Positions 1-8,823 of a stretch of 35,021 bases of DNA are shown one piece after another. The first letter of the stretch is position 1, and every line of letters starts with the position of its first letter. The position numbers and the translations under genes are program-made. Source of the DNA: Hyphomicrobiales bacterium (GTDB lineage: Bacteria > Pseudomonadota > Alphaproteobacteria > Rhizobiales > JALURZ01); NCBI GenBank assembly GCA_027058735.1, contig JALURZ010000070.1:1-35021 (forward strand), in the 5' to 3' direction. Below the pieces are notes generated by a model that was not told the DNA's origin, searched no databases, and was given only the letters and a program-made list of their open reading frames with translations.

Positions 1-1067
1 GGCAGCGCCTTGAGCAAGATGTCGGGATCGAAAACCAGCTTGCCGCCGAGATTTACGAAAAAAATCGGCCCGAAAATGGTGAACGACAAATGCCCGATCA
101 CTCCTCGCGCGGCCTCGAACTGGTCATCCTTCTCATATTCCTCGATAATGTCTCCCTCTTCGTTTCTCACTCTTTTGACCTTGGTGTGGACAAAATAGTC
201 CGCATGCAGAAACAGGCCGGCGAAATAGGCGCCGATGGCGGGATGAAAGCCGAGCTTGAAGGCGGTCACACCCAGCAGCATGGCGATGAACAGCATGATC
301 AGCGGCGTGAACTCGCCCCTGTGCACCATGAGGAAGCGGCGCACGCCGGCGGTCCCGATCATCCGGCCGATCCGGTAGTTCGCTCTTTGGTAGACGGTCG
401 GGCCGGGGGGCAGTTTGCGCGGCGTTTTTTCCGGAAACGCGACCAGCCCCATGAACAGCGTTATGGCGACAAAGATCATTGCCTTGGCGATGATCCAGGC
501 GATGCTGGCGAAGCTGGCCGCCTCGCCGCCGCCGGCATGACTTACCAGGATGACCGGAATGAGGATCGCGACCCCGACCAGCGACAGGCCGCTGTCCACG
601 ATTGCGGCGGTCATGATGCCGGTGGCCGCGGTGGAGCGGTGCATCAGGTCGCCGCGTAGGCTCATCATGGTGAGGCTGACCGCGGTCGCGGTCATGGTCA
701 GACCCCACAACAGGGCGGAATTGTTGTCATATCCGAACGCGGCCGCAATCCAGTAACCGGACAGAAAAGGGAACGCCGCACCGATCAGGGCAATGCCGAT
801 GCTGCGCTTCAGGCCCTGGGAAAACCGCCCCAGATCCTCCTCAAGACCGAGCGCGAACATGATGAAGACGATGCCCCATTCGCCGATGGTTTCCAGGAAT
901 TCGTTGTCCGTCGGCAGCAGCCCGGTATTGGTGAGCACCGCGCCGGCCACGATCAGCCACAACACATCGACGGTGTGCGTCTTCTTGCTGAGCAGTTTTG
1001 AAACCAGCACCACCACGAATATGATCGCGGAATATTCCCAGATCGAAAATTGCGATGCGTCATTCAT
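1..1067 (-). CDS. CPA2-family cation/proton antiporter, 3' end outside the window
   Basis: I translated this by hand because the frame is open from the ATG at 1067-1065 to the left edge with no stop; about 355 codons are visible. The protein is strongly hydrophobic with repeated membrane helices, for example residues 10-24, 36-50, 64-75, 88-110 and 117-135. The segment TATAVSLT (126-133), followed by AAIVDSG with Asp158 in a membrane helix, matches the ion-binding region of Na+/H+ or K+/H+ exchangers of the CPA2 family. A charged loop rich in Glu/Asp/Lys/Arg (about residues 295-325) separates later helices. Its role is probably monovalent cation/proton exchange across the inner membrane; the ion is not predictable. 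No good Shine-Dalgarno precedes the ATG. A possible -10 (TATGAT on the minus strand, 1143-1148) lies about 75 nt upstream without a clear -35. The C-terminal part, including any RCK domain, is not visible. Confidence 0.85.
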   Translation of the reverse strand, partial: MNDASQFSIWEYSAIIFVVVLVSKLLSKKTHTVDVLWLIVAGAVLTNTGLLPTDNEFLETIGEWGIVFIMFALGLEEDLGRFSQGLKRSIGIALIGAAFPFLSGYWIAAAFGYDNNSALLWGLTMTATAVSLTMMSLRGDLMHRSTAATGIMTAAIVDSGLSLVGVAILIPVILVSHAGGGEAASFASIAWIIAKAMIFVAITLFMGLVAFPEKTPRKLPPGPTVYQRANYRIGRMIGTAGVRRFLMVHRGEFTPLIMLFIAMLLGVTAFKLGFHPAIGAYFAGLFLHADYFVHTKVKRVRNEEGDIIEEYEKDDQFEAARGVIGHLSFTIFGPIFFVNLGGKLVFDPDILLKAL

Positions 1068-1210
1068 GGGGCAGGATCCCGTGCAATGGCCTTGACTGCC
1101 AGCGAGATCGATGCCGGCCACGGGGCGCAAGGCTTGGCAAATATCATACCGGCAAGGGTTGCACATTGCGCCGCGCGCCGGTGCCGCGGCTCAAGGGGCG
1201 GGCCAGGGGC

Positions 1211-4200
1211 TCAGACATTGCGGCGGTATTGCCCGCCTGCCTCGAACAGAGCGTTCGATATCTGGCCGAGCGAGCAGCAGCGCACCGCCTCCATCAGCGC
1301 TTCAAACACGTTGCCGCCCGCCCCGGCCTGCTTTTTGAGGCGCGCGAGCGCGGGGCCCGCCTGCGCCTTGTGGGCCTTCTGGAACGCACGCAGACGGGCA
1401 AGCTGGCCCTGCTTTTCCTCATCCGTCGAACGGGCCAGTTCCGGGGTTGCCGCCTCTTCTCCGCCTTCGGGATCGAGGAACGTATTGACGCCGATCACGG
1501 GCAAGGTGCCGTCGTGTTTCATGGTTTCGTAGTGCAGCGACTCATCTTGAATTCTGCCGCGCTGATATCCGGTTTCCATGGCGCCGAGCACGCCGCCGCG
1601 CTCTGAAATGCGCTCGAACTCCTTCAACACCGCCTCTTCCACCAGATCGGTCAGTTCATCGATGATGAACGAGCCCTGATTGGGGTTCTCGTTCTTGGCC
1701 AGGCCCCATTCCTTGTTGATGATCATCTGGATCGCCATGGCCCGGCGCACGCTTTCGCCGGTCGGGGTGGTGATTGCCTCGTCATAGGCGTTGGTATGCA
1801 GCGAATTGGTGTTGTCGTAGGTGGCGATCAGCGCCTGCAATGTGGTGCGGATATCGTTGAACGACATTTCCTGGGCATGCAGCGAGCGGCCTGACGTCTG
1901 GGTGTGGTATTTGAGCTTCTGGGCGCGCTCGTTGGCGCCGTATTTGAAGCGCATGGCGGACGCCCAGATGCGCCGCGCGACGCGGCCCATGACGCAATAT
2001 TCCGGGTCCATGCCGTTGGAAAAGAAAAAACTCAGATTGGGCGCGAATTCGTCAATGTGCATGCCGCGCGCCAGATAGGCCTCGACATAGGTGAAACCGT
2101 TGGCAAGCGTGAAGGCCAGTTGCGAGATCGGGTTGGCGCCGGCCTCCGCGATATGATAGCCGGAAATCGACACCGAATAAAAGTTGCGCACCTTGTGGCG
2201 GACAAAATATTCCTGGATGTCGGCCATCATCCTGAGCGCGAATTCGACCGAGAACAGACAGGTGTTCTGGCCCTGGTCCTCCTTGAGGATATCGGCCTGA
2301 ACCGTGCCGCGGACGTTCTCCAGCACCCAGGCCCTGGTCTTCTCCGCTTCTTCCTCGCTCGGATCGCGGCCGTTTTCCTCGCGGAACCGGTCGAGGCGCT
2401 GGTCGATCGCGGTGTTGAGGAACATCGCCAGGATGCTCGGCGCCGGGCCGTTGATGGTCATGGAGACCGACGTTGAGGGATCGCACAGATCAAAGCCGTC
2501 AAGCAGCGCTTTCATATCGTCCAGCGTGGCGATGGAAACGCCGGCATTGCCCACTTTGCCGTAGATATCGGGGCGTTCGTCCGGGTCGCAGCCATAAAGG
2601 GTGACGGAATCAAACGCCACCGACAATCGCTTGGCGGGCGTTGACCTGGACAGATACTTGAACCGCGCATTGGTGCGGAAGGGGTCGCCCTCACCGGCGA
2701 ACATCCGGGTGGGGTCCTCGCCCTCGCGCTTGAACGCGAAGACACCGGCGGTATAGGGAAAGGAGCCGGGCACATTTTCGCTCAGCAGCCATCTGAGGAT
2801 CTCGCCCTCGTCCTCATAGGCCGGCAGCGCGATCTTGCGAATGCGTGACCCGGCAAGCGTTGTGTGAGTCAGCGCGGTGCGGATCTCGCGGTCGCGGATT
2901 TTCACCACATATTCGTCCCCCGCGTAGGACTCTTTCACGCTGGGCCATATTTCCAGCAGCCGTTTGGCCCGGGGATCAAGGGCCTGGTCGCGTTTCCTGA
3001 ACTCTTCCTTCAACGCGCTCGCGTCACCCCCGCGTTCAGATATCATGCGGGCCGCTTCGCGCAACTGCTGGCGCTCGCGGGCCAGCCGCACCTGGGTCTC
3101 GATGGTCTGGCGATAGTCGCGCACGCATTTGGCCACCTCCGCCAGATAGGTCTGCCGGCCCGGCGGGATCAGGGCGTCGCCCGGCCTGCTGGCGCGGATC
3201 CCGGAGCGCGGCAGATCGGTTGTCCATTTCCCCAGCCCGCGCTCGCAAAACAGCGCCACGAGATGCTGATAAAGCGCGGTCACGCCCTCGTCATTGAACC
3301 GCGCGGCAATGGTGCCATAGACAGGCATCTCCTCCACCGGGGTCGCGAAGTCCTCCGTGTTGCGCTGAAACTGCTTGGCGACATCGCGCAGCGCGTCCTC
3401 GGCGCCTTTGCGGTCGAATTTGTTGATCGCCACCACATCGGCGAAATCGAGCATGTCGATTTTCTCAAGCTGGCTGGCGGCGCCGAATTCAGGGGTCATC
3501 ACATAGAGCGAAACATCGCTGAACGGCACGATGCCCGCATCCCCCTGCCCGATTCCCGGGGTTTCGACGATAATGAGATCGAAGCCCGCAACCTTGTAGG
3601 TGGCGATAATGTCTGCCAGCGCGCCGGGCACATCGCCGCGGGTTTCGCGGGTCGCCAGCGACCGGAAATAGATATTCGGCGTGGCGATCGCGTTCATGCG
3701 GATACGGTCGCCGAGCAGTGCGCCGCCGGTCTTGCGTTTCGACGGATCAATCGCCAGCACCGCGATGCGCGGTTCGCCGGAATGATGGCGGAAACGGCGG
3801 ATCAGTTCATCGCTCAGCGAAGACTTGCCCGCCCCGCCAGTGCCGGTGATGCCGAGCACGGGGGTCGCCCTGACTTTCTGCGCCGCCGCGCGGATCGCCT
3901 TCAGCAGGGATGGCGCGATTCGCCCGCTTTCGATCGCCGTCACGATGCGCGCCAGCTTGTGCTGATCGCCGCCCTCAAGCGATTTGAGGCCCTTTGGCAC
4001 CGATGCGCCCAGATCGCCGCGCGCGCGTTCAACCATGTCGGCGATCATGCCCTTCAGGCCCAGTGTCTGGCCGTCTTCGGGCGTATAGATGCGGGTTATT
4101 CCATAGGCATGAAGCTCATCGACCTCCTCCGCCACGATGACACCGCCGCCGCCGCCGAACACCTTGATGTGGCCGCAGCCGCGCCGGTCCAGAAGATCGA

Positions 4201-4507
4201 TCATATATTTGAAGAATTCCACATGGCCGCCCTGATAGGAACTGACGGCGATGCCGTGCACATCTTCCTGGATGGCCGCGGTGACGATTTCATCGACCGA
4301 GCGGTTGTGGCCAAGATGCACGACCTCCGCGCCCAGCGACTGCAATATGCGCCGCATGACGTTGATGGCCGCATCATGGCCGTCGAACAGGCTGGCCGCG
4401 GTGACGAACCGGACCGGCACATCGCCGGCGGCGGATTTTCGCCGCGCGGCCCCGCCGGCGGAAGATCCCGCCGCGCCACGCCTGGCCATGATCGCCTTGC
4501 CTGCCAT
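1211..4507 (-). CDS. icmF: Fused isobutyryl-CoA mutase (B12 domain, MeaI-type GTPase, mutase)
   Basis: This 1098-residue protein has the domain order of IcmF, which interconverts isobutyryl-CoA and n-butyryl-CoA using adenosylcobalamin and carries its own G-protein chaperone. The cobalamin-binding domain is N-terminal with FDGHDAA (41-47) containing the lower-ligand His44. The GTPase domain shows Walker A GTGGAGKSS (222-230), ETPGIGQ (315-321) and NKFD (362-365). The mutase TIM barrel fills about 540-1098, with SGYH (His785). The two residues that select substrate in methylmalonyl-CoA mutase, a Tyr and an Arg that hold the carboxylate, align with Phe590 (YTAGVF) and Gln747 (GQNTC). This is the IcmF pattern, so a methylmalonyl-CoA mutase label would be wrong. 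The start at 4507 has AGGGG about 4 nt upstream; a second ATG six codons in is possible. The gene is divergent from hemB. Related branched substrates such as isovaleryl-CoA are possible. Confidence 0.93.
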   Translation of the reverse strand: MAGKAIMARRGAAGSSAGGAARRKSAAGDVPVRFVTAASLFDGHDAAINVMRRILQSLGAEVVHLGHNRSVDEIVTAAIQEDVHGIAVSSYQGGHVEFFKYMIDLLDRRGCGHIKVFGGGGGVIVAEEVDELHAYGITRIYTPEDGQTLGLKGMIADMVERARGDLGASVPKGLKSLEGGDQHKLARIVTAIESGRIAPSLLKAIRAAAQKVRATPVLGITGTGGAGKSSLSDELIRRFRHHSGEPRIAVLAIDPSKRKTGGALLGDRIRMNAIATPNIYFRSLATRETRGDVPGALADIIATYKVAGFDLIIVETPGIGQGDAGIVPFSDVSLYVMTPEFGAASQLEKIDMLDFADVVAINKFDRKGAEDALRDVAKQFQRNTEDFATPVEEMPVYGTIAARFNDEGVTALYQHLVALFCERGLGKWTTDLPRSGIRASRPGDALIPPGRQTYLAEVAKCVRDYRQTIETQVRLARERQQLREAARMISERGGDASALKEEFRKRDQALDPRAKRLLEIWPSVKESYAGDEYVVKIRDREIRTALTHTTLAGSRIRKIALPAYEDEGEILRWLLSENVPGSFPYTAGVFAFKREGEDPTRMFAGEGDPFRTNARFKYLSRSTPAKRLSVAFDSVTLYGCDPDERPDIYGKVGNAGVSIATLDDMKALLDGFDLCDPSTSVSMTINGPAPSILAMFLNTAIDQRLDRFREENGRDPSEEEAEKTRAWVLENVRGTVQADILKEDQGQNTCLFSVEFALRMMADIQEYFVRHKVRNFYSVSISGYHIAEAGANPISQLAFTLANGFTYVEAYLARGMHIDEFAPNLSFFFSNGMDPEYCVMGRVARRIWASAMRFKYGANERAQKLKYHTQTSGRSLHAQEMSFNDIRTTLQALIATYDNTNSLHTNAYDEAITTPTGESVRRAMAIQMIINKEWGLAKNENPNQGSFIIDELTDLVEEAVLKEFERISERGGVLGAMETGYQRGRIQDESLHYETMKHDGTLPVIGVNTFLDPEGGEEAATPELARSTDEEKQGQLARLRAFQKAHKAQAGPALARLKKQAGAGGNVFEALMEAVRCCSLGQISNALFEAGGQYRRNV

Positions 4508-4545
4508 GGTCCCCTCTCATCCGTGCGCAGATACACCGGCGCGCC

Positions 4546-4575
4546 ACTATATCATCGCGCGGAGCTACATCTCAA
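4546..4575 (-). promoter_or_regulatory. Putative sigma70-type promoter of icmF
   Basis: On the minus strand TTGAGA (4575-4570) and TATAGT (4551-4546) are separated by 18 nt and point into icmF, giving a predicted leader of about 32 nt. It lies in the 189-nt divergent region between icmF and hemB. No equally good hemB promoter is seen in this gap. Assigned by motif only. Confidence 0.4.
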
Positions 4576-4696
4576 CCATGCCGCACTGTTGCGCTTTGCA
4601 TCGTCCAGCCGGCATGATACCTCACACCATATCCGAAATGCGACGGGACCGGATTGCCCGATCCTCATCCCGGTCGGGGAAAAATCAAGGTGCATC

Positions 4697-5764
4697 ATGG
4701 CGGATCGTCCGCAAAAACCGGCCAGCCGCGCGGCGCGCAAGACAGAACCGGACGCGGAAGTGCCCGAAATCCCCGCATGCGGGTTTCCCGCGACCCGCCT
4801 GCGCCGCACGCGCCAGCACGACTGGTCGCGGCGTCTGGTGGCCGAAAGCGCCCTGAGCGTGAACGATCTGATCTGGCCGGTCTTTATCATCGAGGGCGAC
4901 AACATCCGCGAGCCGGTGCCCTCCATGCCGGGCGTGGAGCGGCTGTCCATCGATCTGGCGGTCGAGGCGGCGGGCGAGGCCGCGCATCTGGGCATTCCGG
5001 CGATCGCGCTGTTTCCCCATACCGACCCCTCCCTGCGCACCGCCGACGGCGGCGAAGCGACCAATCCCGACAATCTCGTCTGCCGCGCCACCCGCGCCAT
5101 AAAGAGCGATATCGACAATATCGGCGTTTTGTGCGACGTGGCGCTCGATCCCTATACCAGCCATGGGCATGACGGGCTGATGGACGGCTGGCGCATCCTC
5201 AATGACGAGACCGTCGTGGTGCTGGTGGATCAGGCCCTGGTTCAGGTCGAGGCGGGCTGCGACATCATCGCGCCCTCCGACATGATGGACGGGCGCATCG
5301 GCGCGATCCGCTCAGCGCTGGAAGACGAGGGCCACCTCGATACCCAGATCATGGCCTATGCGGCCAAATACGCATCCGCCTTCTACGGGCCGTTCCGCGA
5401 CGCGGTGGGCTCATCGGGCGCGCTCAAGGGCGACAAGCGCACCTATCAGATGAACACCGCCAACACGAACGAAGCCCTGCGCGAAGTGGAACTCGACATC
5501 GCCGAGGGCGCCGACATGGTGATGGTCAAACCGGGCATGCCCTATCTCGACATCGTCCGGCGGGTCAAGGACACGTTCTGCGTGCCCACCTTCGCCTATC
5601 AGGTGTCGGGCGAATATTCCATGTTGCAGGCGGCCGCCCTGAACGGCTGGCTGGACGGCGAAAAAGTGATGCTGGAAAGCCTGCTCGCCTTCAAACGCGC
5701 CGGCGCCGACGGCGTGCTCACCTATTTCGCGATGGATGCGGCAAAACGGCTGAAGGCGGGGTAA
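4697..5764 (+). CDS. hemB: Delta-aminolevulinic acid dehydratase (porphobilinogen synthase)
   Basis: HemB condenses two 5-aminolevulinate molecules to porphobilinogen in cytoplasmic tetrapyrrole synthesis, which supplies heme and, through uroporphyrinogen III, corrin rings. The protein is 355 residues. The two Schiff-base lysines are Lys224 (AAKYASAFYGPF) and Lys278 (MVKPGMPYLD). The segment DVALDPYTSHGHDG (147-160) has Ala and Asp where zinc-dependent enzymes have Cys, so this is a Mg-type, zinc-independent enzyme. GSSGALKGDKRTYQM is also diagnostic. The frame is open far upstream, antisense to icmF; I chose the ATG at 4697 because AAGG lies 6 nt before it and homology starts soon after. The first 30 residues are polar and poorly conserved. 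It stands alone, divergent from icmF. Confidence 0.96.
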   Translation: MADRPQKPASRAARKTEPDAEVPEIPACGFPATRLRRTRQHDWSRRLVAESALSVNDLIWPVFIIEGDNIREPVPSMPGVERLSIDLAVEAAGEAAHLGIPAIALFPHTDPSLRTADGGEATNPDNLVCRATRAIKSDIDNIGVLCDVALDPYTSHGHDGLMDGWRILNDETVVVLVDQALVQVEAGCDIIAPSDMMDGRIGAIRSALEDEGHLDTQIMAYAAKYASAFYGPFRDAVGSSGALKGDKRTYQMNTANTNEALREVELDIAEGADMVMVKPGMPYLDIVRRVKDTFCVPTFAYQVSGEYSMLQAAALNGWLDGEKVMLESLLAFKRAGADGVLTYFAMDAAKRLKAG

Positions 5765-5778
5765 GACGACCCTCTTTG

Positions 5779-5853
5779 CGTCATTCGGGCGAAAGCCGGA
5801 ATCCAGCCTTGATCGCCATAACAATACCCCGAAGGCCGGGGTCCGGAATATGA
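5779..5853. repeat. Palindromic intergenic repeat, copy A
   Basis: This 75-bp stretch lies between hemB and the convergent dps. It is flanked by imperfect inverted ends (CGTCATTC on the left, GGAATATGAC on the right). Inside are a hairpin at 5783-5802 (ATTCGGGC, GAAA loop, GCCGGAAT, one mismatch) and a smaller one, CCCCG/CGGGG. It resembles the short palindromic repeats scattered between alphaproteobacterial genes and is similar in style to the copy at 12393-12490. There is no T-run, so a simple intrinsic terminator is not supported. Confidence 0.5.
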
Positions 5854-5903
5854 CATTCAGGCGCGATGGCGGCCTTTCGCGGAAATGCCGCCCGGCGGGG
5901 TGC

Positions 5904-6380
5904 TCACGGGGACAGCATGGAGCGCAGCATCCAGGCGGTTTTTTCGTGCACCTGCATGCGCTGGGTCAGCAGATCGGCGCTGACTTCGTCGCCGGCCGCC
6001 TCGACGGTGGGGAAAATCTCGCGCGCGGTGCGCACGACCGCTTCCTGGTCATCGACCAGCATGGCGATCATGGTTTCGGCGTCCGGCACGCCGGTTTCTT
6101 CCTTGATCGTGCTCAGTTCGGCGAACTGGCGATAGCTGCCGGGCGCGGCGATGCCGAGCGCGCGGATGCGTTCGGCGATCTCGTCGACCGCGAGCGCCAG
6201 TTCGTTATATTGCTGCTCGAACATAAGGTGCAGCGTGTTGAACATCGCACCGGTGACGTTCCAGTGAAAATTATGGGTCTTGAGATACAGCGTATAGGTG
6301 TCCGCGAGCAGCCGCGACAGCCCCTCGCCGATGGCCTTGCGGGCATCTTCCGGGATGCCGATATCGATCTGACGGGTCAT
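5904..6380 (-). CDS. dps: Dps family ferritin-like DNA-protection protein
   Basis: Dps proteins assemble into 12-subunit cages that oxidise and store iron with hydrogen peroxide and protect DNA. The protein is 158 residues, the normal length, and almost entirely helical. The intersubunit ferroxidase residues are present with exact family spacing: His39 and His51, then Asp66 and Glu70, within KTHNFHWNVTG and VDEIAER. The N terminus is short and lacks the Lys-rich tail some members use for DNA binding, so DNA binding is uncertain. The start at 6380 has AGGAGG with a 5-nt spacer, but that ribosome site lies inside a strong inverted repeat (see the leader entry). It is downstream of the HIBADH-like gene on the same strand with a 111-nt A+T-rich gap, so it probably has its own promoter. 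Confidence 0.94.
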   Translation of the reverse strand: MTRQIDIGIPEDARKAIGEGLSRLLADTYTLYLKTHNFHWNVTGAMFNTLHLMFEQQYNELALAVDEIAERIRALGIAAPGSYRQFAELSTIKEETGVPDAETMIAMLVDDQEAVVRTAREIFPTVEAAGDEVSADLLTQRMQVHEKTAWMLRSMLSP

Positions 6381-6448
6381 GGCGCCCTCCTTTCTCGTCT
6401 TGTGCCAATGGGTTCAAGACGAATATGGGGAGGCGCCATAAAGTTATA
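6379..6448 (-). promoter_or_regulatory. dps leader: RBS-sequestering hairpin with a -10-like element
   Basis: In the dps mRNA sense, ATGGCGCC (6439-6432) pairs perfectly with GGCGCCAT (6386-6379), which includes the first two bases of the start codon. After one bulged G, TCC pairs with GGA of the Shine-Dalgarno AGGAGG (6391-6386). After an internal loop, an 8-bp stem TCGTCTTG/CAAGACGA (6422-6415 with 6402-6395) closes a 12-nt loop. About 19 bp in total cover both the ribosome site and the start codon. A TATAAC element (6448-6443) would start transcription almost exactly at the base of the hairpin; no convincing -35 is seen. There is no U-run, so it is not a terminator. Confidence 0.6.
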
Positions 6449-6491
6449 AAGCAATAATTTTTCGCCATATTAAGTGATTTTTTCGATTAGT

Positions 6492-7364
6492 CTATTTTCG
6501 CTCCAGCCGGGCGATCAGGCTTGAGGTATCCCAGCGGTTGCCGCCCATGTCCTGCACTTCGCCGTAAAACTGATCGACCAGGGCGGTCACCGGCACATGG
6601 GCGTTGAGGCGCCGGGCCTCATCCAGGCAGATTCCCAGATCCTTGCGCATCCAGTCGACCGCGAAGCCGAAATCGAATTCGCCGTCGATCATGGTCTCGT
6701 AGCGGTTTTCCATCTGCCAGGACTGTGCGGCCCCTTTCGAGATCACGTCGATGACGGCGCGCATGTCGAGACCGGCCAGCGTGCCGAAATGAATGCCTTC
6801 GGCAAGCCCCTGCATGAGGCCGGCGATGCAGATCTGGTTGACCATCTTGGTGAGCTGGCCGGCCCCGGACGGCCCCATCAGCCGGCAGGCCCGGGCAAAA
6901 CAGCCGATCAGCGGCTCAGCGCGCTCAAACGCCTGCCTGTCGCCGCCGCACATCACCGTCAGGACGCCGTTTTCCGCACCCGCCTGCCCGCCGGATACCG
7001 GGCAGTCGAGAAAGGCGATCCCCTTTTCAGCCGCAACCCCATGGAGTTCGCGCGCCACATCGGCGGATGCGGTTGTGTGATCGGCGAGGATCGCACCCGC
7101 CTTCATGGCCGCAAAAGCGCCCCCCTCGCCGGCCGTCACCTGGCGCAGGTCATCGTCATTGCCGACGCAGACAAACACGACATCGCAGTCCCTGGCCGCT
7201 TCACCCGGGCTCGGCGCCGCCTCGCCCTTGTGCTCCCTGGTCCACCGTTCGGCCTTTGCGGGGCTGCGGTTGTAAACCGTCACCTGATGGCCGCCCGCCG
7301 CCAGATGTCCCGCCATCGGATAGCCCATGACGCCCAGACCGATGAATGCGACACGTTCGCCCAT
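6492..7364 (-). CDS. 3-hydroxyisobutyrate dehydrogenase family (beta-hydroxyacid) oxidoreductase
   Basis: This 290-residue cytoplasmic NAD(P)-dependent enzyme belongs to the beta-hydroxyacid dehydrogenase family. The Rossmann motif GLGVMG is at 9-14, the substrate-binding segment DCPVSGGQAGAENG at 120-133, and the catalytic Lys173 lies in GAGQLTKMVNQ. The helical C-terminal domain that makes the dimer follows. The frame is open upstream, but the ATG at 7364 is preceded by GGGAGG and begins directly with the Rossmann strand, so it is the best start. Substrate cannot be fixed: 3-hydroxyisobutyrate (valine breakdown), tartronate semialdehyde and related acids are all used in this family, and some members reduce imines or succinic semialdehyde. 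It is divergent from the threonine ammonia-lyase gene. Confidence 0.88.
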   Translation of the reverse strand: MGERVAFIGLGVMGYPMAGHLAAGGHQVTVYNRSPAKAERWTREHKGEAAPSPGEAARDCDVVFVCVGNDDDLRQVTAGEGGAFAAMKAGAILADHTTASADVARELHGVAAEKGIAFLDCPVSGGQAGAENGVLTVMCGGDRQAFERAEPLIGCFARACRLMGPSGAGQLTKMVNQICIAGLMQGLAEGIHFGTLAGLDMRAVIDVISKGAAQSWQMENRYETMIDGEFDFGFAVDWMRKDLGICLDEARRLNAHVPVTALVDQFYGEVQDMGGNRWDTSSLIARLERK

Positions 7365-7580
7365 TTTTCCCGCCCCTCCCCTGAAGCCGTACCGGTTGGG
7401 CGGATTCTTGACCGGTTTGCCCGGCCACCGCAAGCGCCAATGCGTGCAGCGGCGCGCCAATCCGACGTTTTGATCGTGCATGGCGGCGTTTTATGGGATG
7501 ATCGCGCCCGGGCGATGGATCATAGTCGGCGCAACACCCTTGCAGACCGGTTTTCGAGAATATGGAAAGGCTCGCGCGCC

Positions 7581-8810
7581 ATGAGCGTTACGATCGACGA
7601 TATCCGCAAGGCGGCGAAAAAGCTTGAGGGGCATGTCGTGCGCTCGCCCATGCTGGCCGCGCCCAAGCTTTCCGAACTCACCGGCGCGCAGATCCATCTC
7701 AAGCATGAAAACCTGCAATACACCAATTCGTTCAAGGATCGCGGCGCCTATATAAAGCTCGCCAGCCTTTCCAGGGACGAGCGCAGGCGCGGCGTCATCG
7801 CCATGTCGGCCGGCAATCACGCCCAGGCGGTTGCCTATCACGCCGCGGCGCTTGCGATCCCCGCCACCATCGTGATGCCGCAAACGACCCCGTTCGTGAA
7901 AGTCGAAAGCACGGAGAAACTCGGCGCCACCGTCGTCCTGTCCGGCGAAACCCTGGCCGATGCGCAGGTGGCCGCCGAAGCGATTATCGAAAACAAGGGC
8001 CTCGTGCTGGTCCACCCCTATGACGATCCCGCCATCATCGCGGGCCAGGGCACGGTGGCGCTGGAAATGCTTCAAGACGAGCCCGATCTCGATGTGCTGA
8101 TCGCGCCGATTGGCGGCGGCGGACTGATTTCGGGCTGCGCCATCGCGGCCAGGGCGCTCAAGCCCGATATCGAGATCATCGGGGTCGAGGCCGCCCTGTT
8201 CGCCTCCATGAGCGCGGCGCTTAAGGGCGAGCCGGCCAATTGCGGCGGCAACACGATTGCCGAGGGCATCGCGGTCAAGAATGTGGCTGAACGGACCATC
8301 GCCATAGTGCGCGATCTGGTCAGCGATATCGTGTGTCTCGATGAAACGATCATCGAGCGGGCCGTCAACGCCTGCCTGCTGCTGCAGAAATCGGTGGTTG
8401 AGGGCGCGGGCGCCGCCTCGCTGGGCGCGGTCATGCTGGAGCCTGAACGCTATCGCGGGCGCAAGGTGGGGCTTGTGGTCAGCGGCGGCAATGTGGACCC
8501 GCGGCTCCTGAGTTTCGTCATCTACCGCGAACTGGTGCGCGACAAACGGATCGTCAATTTCAGGGTTCAGATACCCGACACGCCCGGTGTTCTGGGCAGG
8601 ATTTCCAGCTTCATCGGTTCTCACGGGGCCAATATTCTGGAAGTCTCCCACCGGCGCATGTTCCTCGATATGCCCGCCAAGGGGGCGGAGCTGGAACTGA
8701 TGGTCGAGACCCGCGACGGGCACCACGCCGAAACCCTGCTGGAGGCGATCCGGGGCCTCGGCTTCGTGGTGCGCCTGCTGGACGCGCCCGGCGGACGCGA
8801 ATCGCCTTAA
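7581..8810 (+). CDS. ilvA: Threonine ammonia-lyase with C-terminal ACT domain
   Basis: This PLP enzyme deaminates L-threonine to 2-oxobutyrate and ammonia, feeding isoleucine synthesis or threonine breakdown. The protein is 409 residues. PLP-binding Lys52 lies in NSFKDRGA, with SAGNHAQA and GGGGLISG for substrate and phosphate contacts. A single ACT-like domain follows from about 330 (RIVNFRVQIPDTPGVLGRI onward). This short form with one ACT domain is common in alphaproteobacteria and differs from the E. coli biosynthetic enzyme with two. The start at 7581 follows GGAAAGG at about 10 nt; longer in-frame starts overlap the divergent gene's upstream region and add no conserved sequence. The SLC13 gene begins 13 nt after its stop, so the two are probably cotranscribed. 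Whether it is feedback-inhibited by isoleucine cannot be told. Confidence 0.9.
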   Translation: MSVTIDDIRKAAKKLEGHVVRSPMLAAPKLSELTGAQIHLKHENLQYTNSFKDRGAYIKLASLSRDERRRGVIAMSAGNHAQAVAYHAAALAIPATIVMPQTTPFVKVESTEKLGATVVLSGETLADAQVAAEAIIENKGLVLVHPYDDPAIIAGQGTVALEMLQDEPDLDVLIAPIGGGGLISGCAIAARALKPDIEIIGVEAALFASMSAALKGEPANCGGNTIAEGIAVKNVAERTIAIVRDLVSDIVCLDETIIERAVNACLLLQKSVVEGAGAASLGAVMLEPERYRGRKVGLVVSGGNVDPRLLSFVIYRELVRDKRIVNFRVQIPDTPGVLGRISSFIGSHGANILEVSHRRMFLDMPAKGAELELMVETRDGHHAETLLEAIRGLGFVVRLLDAPGGRESP

Positions 8811-8823
8811 GAGTCGTGAAACC

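Noticed and set aside
2864..4696. Long open plus-strand frame running antisense through icmF into hemB
   Set aside because: High G+C DNA keeps antisense frames open. The translation before 4697 has low complexity, no known motif and no ribosome site; only the hemB part is conserved.
6395..6422. 8-bp inverted repeat upstream of dps as an OxyR or Fur operator, or a terminator for the upstream gene
   Set aside because: It does not match the OxyR or Fur consensus as I know them, lacks a U-run, and lies downstream of the predicted -10 as part of a larger leader hairpin, which explains it better.
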